Shown one piece after another: positions 31,060 to 35,576 of a stretch of DNA of 35,576 nucleotides (position 1 is its first letter; every line of letters begins with the position of its first letter). Both the position numbers and the translations under genes were made by a program. Below the pieces are notes generated by a model. That model had not been told where the DNA came from and ran no database searches. It worked only from the letters and a program-made list of their open reading frames with translations. The stretch spans positions 1 through 35,576 of the forward strand of contig CAWULT010000040.1 of the NCBI GenBank assembly GCA_963923455.1, in the 5' to 3' direction. Origin of the DNA: CAWULT01 sp963923455. GTDB lineage: Bacteria; Acidobacteriota; Vicinamibacteria; Vicinamibacterales; UBA2999.

Positions 31060-33044
31060 GGCTCGTAGACGAACGACAGGCGCGTCTTGCCGTCACGCAA
31101 TCCACGCCCGAGGTCGATCCGCAGCATGCCGCCGAGCCCGGGTACGGTCGCCCGAAAGCCGCCACCGACGTCGACGTCCCGGCGCGCGCCGGCGTCGACG
31201 CGGCGATCCAGCCTGGCGGCATCGATGAACGCCGCTCCACCGACCGCGACCAGCGGCACCCGCCACCACCGCTGGGCCTCGAACGACCCGTGGACCAGGG
31301 CGCGCCCCATCTGCGCGGTTCGGAATCGCCCGTCATCGACGAGGGGATGGGCCCGCAACAGCACCGGGCGCGCCAGCCCGGTGTCGCCGGCGAACCACAA
31401 GTCGCCGGGCGTGCGCGCCGACGCCAGACCGAGCCCCACGAGCCCGGTCGCGACCCAGCCGCGCGCCTCCACCGACGTGCGGACGCGGAGCCGGCCCTGC
31501 GCGATGCCGAACGACGCGTCGCCGGACCACGAGTCGAGGTCCAACTGGCCGACGAAGCGGTCGCCGCCAGACGTCACACGCAGTCCGCCGCCGGCCAGCG
31601 CGACCCGGCCGGTAGCGTTCCAGTGATCCAGGCCACCGCGCACGGTCCAGCGCACGCGTGACGTGGCCCAGTCCGCCAGCATCAGGCGCGCGCCGCGCCG
31701 CGTCACGGGCGTGACGTCCGTGCGGTCGAACGGCTGCTCCTCGTAGGAGCCGGCCACGCCCCAGATGCCGCCCCACGGCGCCGGGGCCTGGTAGTCGAGC
31801 GCCACGCGCGGCCGGCCGGGCCAGAAACGCCACTCGCCGGTCAACTGGTCACCGCCGCCGAAGAAGCTCCCGCTCGATACGCTGACGCTGCGCGTGAACG
31901 CGGCCGCGATCGCGATCGCGGCCTGGCTGACCGGCGTGCGCGGCAGGAGCGAACGCTCGGTCACCGTCGCCCGCAGTTCGGTCAGTCCGCCGGCGAGCGG
32001 CACGTACTCGAGGCTCGTCTGCGTCGCCGGCGGCAATTCGGAGAGGCGCCGCCGCGCGCGCCCGAAGAGGCCTCCGGTCAGCACCTGCCCGGGTTCGACG
32101 CCGATCAACCGCTCGACGACGCCGGCACGCGTGCGCGTCAGGCCCTCGATGCGCACGAGGTCGACGCGCGGCTCGCCCGCCGCATTCCAGGCCGACAGCG
32201 CCCCGCCGCGATCGCCCTGCACGAATCGCGCGGTGGCGAGCGTCTTCCATGCGTAGCCGTCGCCGGGATCGGCGGCCACGGCCGCCGAGGCCAGGTCGCG
32301 CGCATCCGCCCACCGCTCCTGCCGCACGCGGACGCCGGCCAGCTCGCGGGCGGCGGCGCCACCAGGGCACGACAGCGCCGTCGTCAGCGGGCGCTCGGCC
32401 GCGGCCAGGTCGCCGGCCTGCGCCAGGCTCACTCCCTGGGCGACGAGATCGGCGCAGCGGTCCGGCGCGCCGTTCTCGACGAGACGAGGGGCCTCGGGCG
32501 ACCGCGCCTCCGGTGGGGCGGCCGGCCGGCCGGCCCCGGGGACGACGACGGCCATCCATCGGCCCGCGGCGCGCCAGCGGGTGTCGAACTCGGCGCGCGA
32601 CAACACGCGAAACGGCGCGCGGGCCGGATCGTGGAAGACGACGGCCGTCGGCGTCTGCGCGACGACGACCACGTAGTGGAACGTGCCCCTGCGCTCCTCG
32701 ACGAGCGCCAGCGCCGGTCGGCCGGCTGCGAGCGACGCCGCCAGCAGGTCGGCCGTGCCCGACACGGCCGGTGCCTGCCAGCCGCGTCGCGCGAGGTCGG
32801 CCAGCAACGCGTCGGTCCGGATGCCCGCGGCGCTGCGATCGACGAGGCCCGCGAACGACTCGGCGGTGAGGCCGCGCTCACCCCAGAAGCGCAGCACCAT
32901 CGCCGCGGCGGCTCCTCCGCAGAGCGCCTCGGACTGCGACACATAGGGGACGTCGAGAACGGGAAGGGGCGCCTGAGCCCGCGCCGGAGCGCTCAGGCCC
33001 CAGGCCACGCACAGCGAACAGAGGACCCGGGCCACGCGGTTCAC
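31056..33044 (-). CDS. C39-like cysteine peptidase fused to TPR, POTRA-like and barrel regions
   Basis: The 662-residue protein starts with a signal peptide (cleavage near ARAQ) and then a C39-like papain-fold domain. Its Gln37, Cys42 (QSEALCGG), His123 (GTFHYVVVV) and Asp139 (FHDPA) match the catalytic set. TPR-like helices follow at about 200-295, then a POTRA-like segment at about 300-375 (RIEGLTRTRAGVVERLIGV). The last 285 residues look like strands of an Omp85-type barrel, ending in GRGLRDGKTRLSFVYEP. Pseudomonas PA2778 proteins have the peptidase and TPR part only, as far as I recall. The start is a GTG without a clear ribosome-binding site; the peptidase motif and signal peptide follow it. 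It probably sits in the outer membrane with the peptidase in the periplasm. Confidence 0.8.
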   Translation of the reverse strand: MNRVARVLCSLCVAWGLSAPARAQAPLPVLDVPYVSQSEALCGGAAAAMVLRFWGERGLTAESFAGLVDRSAAGIRTDALLADLARRGWQAPAVSGTADLLAASLAAGRPALALVEERRGTFHYVVVVAQTPTAVVFHDPARAPFRVLSRAEFDTRWRAAGRWMAVVVPGAGRPAAPPEARSPEAPRLVENGAPDRCADLVAQGVSLAQAGDLAAAERPLTTALSCPGGAAARELAGVRVRQERWADARDLASAAVAADPGDGYAWKTLATARFVQGDRGGALSAWNAAGEPRVDLVRIEGLTRTRAGVVERLIGVEPGQVLTGGLFGRARRRLSELPPATQTSLEYVPLAGGLTELRATVTERSLLPRTPVSQAAIAIAAAFTRSVSVSSGSFFGGGDQLTGEWRFWPGRPRVALDYQAPAPWGGIWGVAGSYEEQPFDRTDVTPVTRRGARLMLADWATSRVRWTVRGGLDHWNATGRVALAGGGLRVTSGGDRFVGQLDLDSWSGDASFGIAQGRLRVRTSVEARGWVATGLVGLGLASARTPGDLWFAGDTGLARPVLLRAHPLVDDGRFRTAQMGRALVHGSFEAQRWWRVPLVAVGGAAFIDAARLDRRVDAGARRDVDVGGGFRATVPGLGGMLRIDLGRGLRDGKTRLSFVYEP

Positions 33045-33082
33045 GCGCGGCCCGGTGGCACGGCCGGTGATTGCGGTGCTCC

Positions 33083-33475
33083 TCAGTCGATGGCGACGAC
33101 GAGCAGGATGATGATCAGCAGGCCGATGATGATGGTCGTCGTCGAGATCACGACCTTCGACTGGCCGCCGGCCAGCGCCTGATCGACCTGCCCGGCCTGC
33201 GCGACCAGCGCGTCGAGCTGCGCCCCGCTGGCCAGACCAACGGCTGCCTTCGCCGCGCGCAGGTCGATGCCGAACCTGCCGGCCTGCTCCCGCACCTCGG
33301 AGCGCTCCAGCGTCCGCAGCACGGCGGCCCGCCGGCCGGCTTCGGTGGACACGTGCCGCTCGACCGCGGCATCGAGCGCGGCCTGGTCGGCCGCGTGGGA
33401 CGACTGCGCCTGGAGCCGCGGCATCGCGGCCATCACCGTCAGGACAATCGCGAGAACGGAAATCGACGTTCGCAT
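33083..33475 (-). CDS. PA2779 family protein (DUF6627-like)
   Basis: The 130-residue protein has an N-terminal signal peptide (ISVLAIVLTVMAAMPRLQAQ), a helical middle with VLRTLERSEVREQAGRFGIDLRAAKAAV (seen in parts) and a C-terminal membrane helix (IIIGLLIIILLVVAID). This layout and the helix pattern match PA2779-family proteins, which are usually encoded beside a PA2778-like C39 cysteine peptidase, as here. The function is unknown. The Leu/Arg-rich middle could be the peptidase's substrate or chaperone; this is a guess. AGGAGG precedes the ATG by eleven bases. Confidence 0.82.
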   Translation of the reverse strand: MRTSISVLAIVLTVMAAMPRLQAQSSHAADQAALDAAVERHVSTEAGRRAAVLRTLERSEVREQAGRFGIDLRAAKAAVGLASGAQLDALVAQAGQVDQALAGGQSKVVISTTTIIIGLLIIILLVVAID

Positions 33476-33503
33476 GCGAGCAAAGCCCTCCTATGCCTGC
33501 CAT

Positions 33504-33509
33504 TGTAGC
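33504..33509 (-). promoter_or_regulatory. -10 of the PA2779/C39 unit
   Basis: TACAAT on the minus strand lies 28 bases before the ATG of the PA2779-like gene. It would give a leader of about 20 bases holding the AGGAGG. No -35 match is visible. Confidence 0.45.
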
Positions 33510-33560
33510 GGGTCGCGCCCACCGTGCCCGGCCTGGCGCACAATGGCAGAGGTGCCGCCG

Positions 33561-34328
33561 ATGGAGACGCCCGCCCTGCCCGCCGCGTACGACGCCTGGA
33601 TCGCTGCGCTCGAGGCGCGCCACTTGGCCGATCTGCGCACCGCGGAAGTGACCCGCGCCCTGCGGGCGCTCTCGTCGGCCTACGTCGAGCGCCGCCACAC
33701 GGTCGCACGGGGCGCCACGCTCGATTCGGCGGGCAAGCGCGCCGCGTTCGCGCTGTTCTACGGGCCGCTGCATTTCCTCGTGACCTGGCAGATCGTCCGC
33801 GCCCTGGCCGCCGCGGCTCCGCCGCCGACCACGATCCTCGACGTCGGGTGCGGCACGGGCGCGGCGGGAGCGGCCTGGGCCCTGGCCGCCGGCGGAGGCC
33901 CGGCGGTACTCGGGATCGACCGCCACCCGTGGGCGGTGCAGGAGGCGCGCTGGACCTACCGGGAGCTTGGGCTCTCGGGCCAGGCCCGGCCGGGCGACTT
34001 GTCGAAGCTGCCGGCGCTGAGGCCCGGCTCCGCCGTCGTCGCCGCGTACGTCCTGAACGAGATGCCGGAGCCGGCCCGGGCCGCCCTCGAGGACCGGCTG
34101 CTCGAGGCTGCGGAGCACGGCGTCCGGGTGCTCGTGCTCGAGCCGATCGCACGCAGCATCACGCCGTGGTGGGACCGGACCGCCGCGCGGTTCACCGCGG
34201 CGGGTGGACGCGCGGACGAATGGCGCCTGGCGCTGGATCGGCCTCCCATCGTGGCGCTGCTCGACAAGGCCGCCGGCCTGGATCACCGGACGATGAAGGT
34301 GCGGACGATCTTCGCGGGCGGGTGCTGA
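33561..34328 (+). CDS. Class I SAM methyltransferase, Rsm22-like
   Basis: The 255-residue product has a helical N-terminal region with FALFYGPLHFLVTWQIVRAL, then the SAM-binding motif ILDVGCGTGAAGAAWAL near residues 92-108 and GIDRHPWAVQEARWTYREL. The acidic motif AAYVLNEMPE follows. The YGPLHFL helix before motif I is reminiscent of Rsm22-type methyltransferases linked to ribosomes, though the Cys cluster of longer members is absent. The substrate is unknown. I chose the ATG at 33561 for its GAGG eight bases upstream; an ATG at 33543 in the same frame is an alternative. The gene lies between the PA2779 unit and kup. Confidence 0.75.
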   Translation: METPALPAAYDAWIAALEARHLADLRTAEVTRALRALSSAYVERRHTVARGATLDSAGKRAAFALFYGPLHFLVTWQIVRALAAAAPPPTTILDVGCGTGAAGAAWALAAGGGPAVLGIDRHPWAVQEARWTYRELGLSGQARPGDLSKLPALRPGSAVVAAYVLNEMPEPARAALEDRLLEAAEHGVRVLVLEPIARSITPWWDRTAARFTAAGGRADEWRLALDRPPIVALLDKAAGLDHRTMKVRTIFAGGC

Positions 34329-34373
34329 GCCCGCCGGGCCGCCGGCGCCAGGCCGGATGGTCCGGCGGGGCCA

Positions 34374-34382
34374 TGCTATCCT
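34374..34382 (+). promoter_or_regulatory. Extended -10 just upstream of kup
   Basis: TGCTATCCT ends eleven bases before the kup ATG. It is identical to the nonamer before lptD. No ribosome-binding site fits in the short remaining leader. Confidence 0.5.
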
Positions 34383-34393
34383 CGCACTTTCGG

Positions 34394-35576
34394 ATGACCG
34401 CGCACGACAGTGGCAAGCCGGGACACGGCGGCAGCGGGCTCCTTCCGCTGACGCTGACGGCCATCGGCGTCGTTTACGGCGACATCGGCACCAGCCCGCT
34501 CTACACGATCCGCGAGTGTTTCTTTGGATCGCACAGCGTGCCCCCGACGTACGAGAACGTCCTGGGCGTGCTGTCCCTCATCGTGTACGCCCTGCTCGTC
34601 GTCGTCTCGGTCAAGTACATCGTCGTCGTGATGCGCGCCGACAACCAGGGGGAAGGCGGCATCCTCGCGTTGACCGCACTCATCCCGGGCCGATCCCAGA
34701 ACGGGCGGACGCTGCCCAACACCAGCCGGCCGGTGCTGATCGCGCTGGGCATCTTCGGCGCCGCGCTGCTCTACGGCGACGGCATGATCACCCCGGCCAT
34801 CACCGTGCTCGGCGCCACCGAAGGTCTGCAGGTGGCCACGCCGCTCTTCGCCCACTACGTCGTCCCTTTCTCGGTGGCGATCCTGATCGGCGTCTTCCTG
34901 ATCCAGCAGTACGGCACCCACCGCGTCGGCGTGCTGTTCGGGCCGATCATGGTCGTCTGGTTCGTCGTGATCGCCGGCATGGGCGTGCACTGGATCGCCG
35001 ACGAGCCCCGCGTGTTCGGCGCCATCGACCCGCGCCACGCGGTCCGGTTCTTCTCGGAGCACGGCTGGCACGGCTTCGCGGTGCTCGGTGCCGTGGTGCT
35101 CGCCGTCACCGGCGGCGAGGCCCTCTACGCCGACATGGGCCACTTCGGGCGGCGCCCCATCCGGCTGGCGTGGTTCGGACTCGTGCTGCCGGCGCTCCTG
35201 CTGAACTACTTCGGGCAGGGCGCGATGCTGCTCATCGACCCGAAGGCCGCCTCGCAGCCGTTCTTCCTGATGGCGCCGCCGTGGGCGCTGCTGCCGCTCG
35301 TGGTGATCGCCACCTGCGCCGCGATCATCGCGTCGCAGGCGCTCATTTCCGGCGCCTTCTCGCTGACGCGCCAGGCCATCCAGCTCGGGTACGCGCCCCG
35401 CCTGGACATCGCCCACACGTCGTCGGCCGAGATGGGCCAGGTCTACGTGCCGCAGGTGAACTGGGCGCTGGCGGTCGCGACGATCCTGATCGTGATCGGC
35501 TTCGAGTCGTCGAGCGCGCTGGCCGCGGCCTACGGCATCGCGGTCACGATGACGATGGTCATCACCGCGATACTGC
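34394..35576 (+). CDS. kup: Potassium transporter Kup/TrkD, N-terminal part
   Basis: The gene runs off the right edge after about 394 codons; full Kup proteins are about 630 residues. Kup takes up potassium across the inner membrane, usually together with protons. The N-terminus has the family signature LTAIGVVYGDIGTSPLYTIRE, followed by RADNQGEGGILALTALI, GAALLYGDGMITPAITVLGA and GGEALYADMGHFG, with about nine membrane helices visible so far. The start is an ATG with no Shine-Dalgarno and a -10 element close upstream. The C-terminal cytoplasmic domain lies outside the window. Confidence 0.93.
   Translation, partial: MTAHDSGKPGHGGSGLLPLTLTAIGVVYGDIGTSPLYTIRECFFGSHSVPPTYENVLGVLSLIVYALLVVVSVKYIVVVMRADNQGEGGILALTALIPGRSQNGRTLPNTSRPVLIALGIFGAALLYGDGMITPAITVLGATEGLQVATPLFAHYVVPFSVAILIGVFLIQQYGTHRVGVLFGPIMVVWFVVIAGMGVHWIADEPRVFGAIDPRHAVRFFSEHGWHGFAVLGAVVLAVTGGEALYADMGHFGRRPIRLAWFGLVLPALLLNYFGQGAMLLIDPKAASQPFFLMAPPWALLPLVVIATCAAIIASQALISGAFSLTRQAIQLGYAPRLDIAHTSSAEMGQVYVPQVNWALAVATILIVIGFESSSALAAAYGIAVTMTMVITAIL

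Noticed and set aside
33045..34286. Upstream extension of the C39/barrel gene to about 1076 codons
   Set aside because: It passes through the PA2779-like gene and the methyltransferase gene. The signal peptide begins at the GTG at 33044.

Overview
This is a GC-rich, gene-dense chromosomal window with 25 complete protein genes, one gene cut by the right edge, one very short or broken gene at the left edge and one 17-codon mini-gene. The cell is a diderm (Gram-negative) bacterium: it has LptD, a predicted outer-membrane barrel protein, lipoproteins, a TonB-like protein and SecDF-YajC. Protein style suggests Acidobacteriota, perhaps the Vicinamibacteria (subdivision 6). The hints are many exported Ala/Pro-rich proteins, a HEAT-repeat/cyclophilin fusion and the TonB-like N-terminus. 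That placement is an inference from style. There is no rRNA, tRNA, CRISPR array, transposase or phage gene, so this is mostly core chromosome with a few accessory islands.

Left part (1-8.6 kb, minus strand): a tightly packed run reads tgt - yajC - secD - secF - uppP - DUF502 gene - hppA and ends in a clear intrinsic terminator. It joins tRNA modification, the accessory Sec translocon, undecaprenyl carrier recycling and a membrane ion pump driven by pyrophosphate. A 64-residue TonB-like N-terminus lies beyond it at the window edge.

Middle (8.7-21.4 kb, mostly plus strand): ddl and an exported TPR protein come first. A small unit follows, with a strong promoter, a 17-residue Lys/Ala peptide and two near-identical terminators. 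A minus-strand HEAT-repeat/cyclophilin lipoprotein diverges from a plus-strand deoxynucleoside kinase across overlapping -10 elements on the two strands. Next come accD-folC, lptD and two SDR-type nucleotide-sugar enzymes (rfbB and a reductase-like protein), so fatty-acid, folate, LPS export and surface-sugar genes lie together.

Right part (21.4-35.6 kb): this holds a radical SAM protein, an unusual Clp ATPase on the minus strand, a small exported protein, a secreted M20 peptidase and thiC under a TPP riboswitch. Then come an exported cupin protein, small exported and membrane proteins, and a three-gene minus-strand unit. That unit encodes a PA2779-like protein, a C39-like peptidase fused to TPR, POTRA-like and barrel regions, and a lipoprotein. 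An Rsm22-like methyltransferase and the start of a Kup potassium transporter close the window.

The strongest candidates for something new are the C39-like peptidase/POTRA/barrel fusion with its PA2779 partner (30.6-33.5 kb) and the lysine-rich mini-gene with duplicated terminators (11.49-11.76 kb). A third, general observation is that several genes have a -10 element only 7-11 bases before ATG and no Shine-Dalgarno sequence, which suggests leaderless mRNAs.
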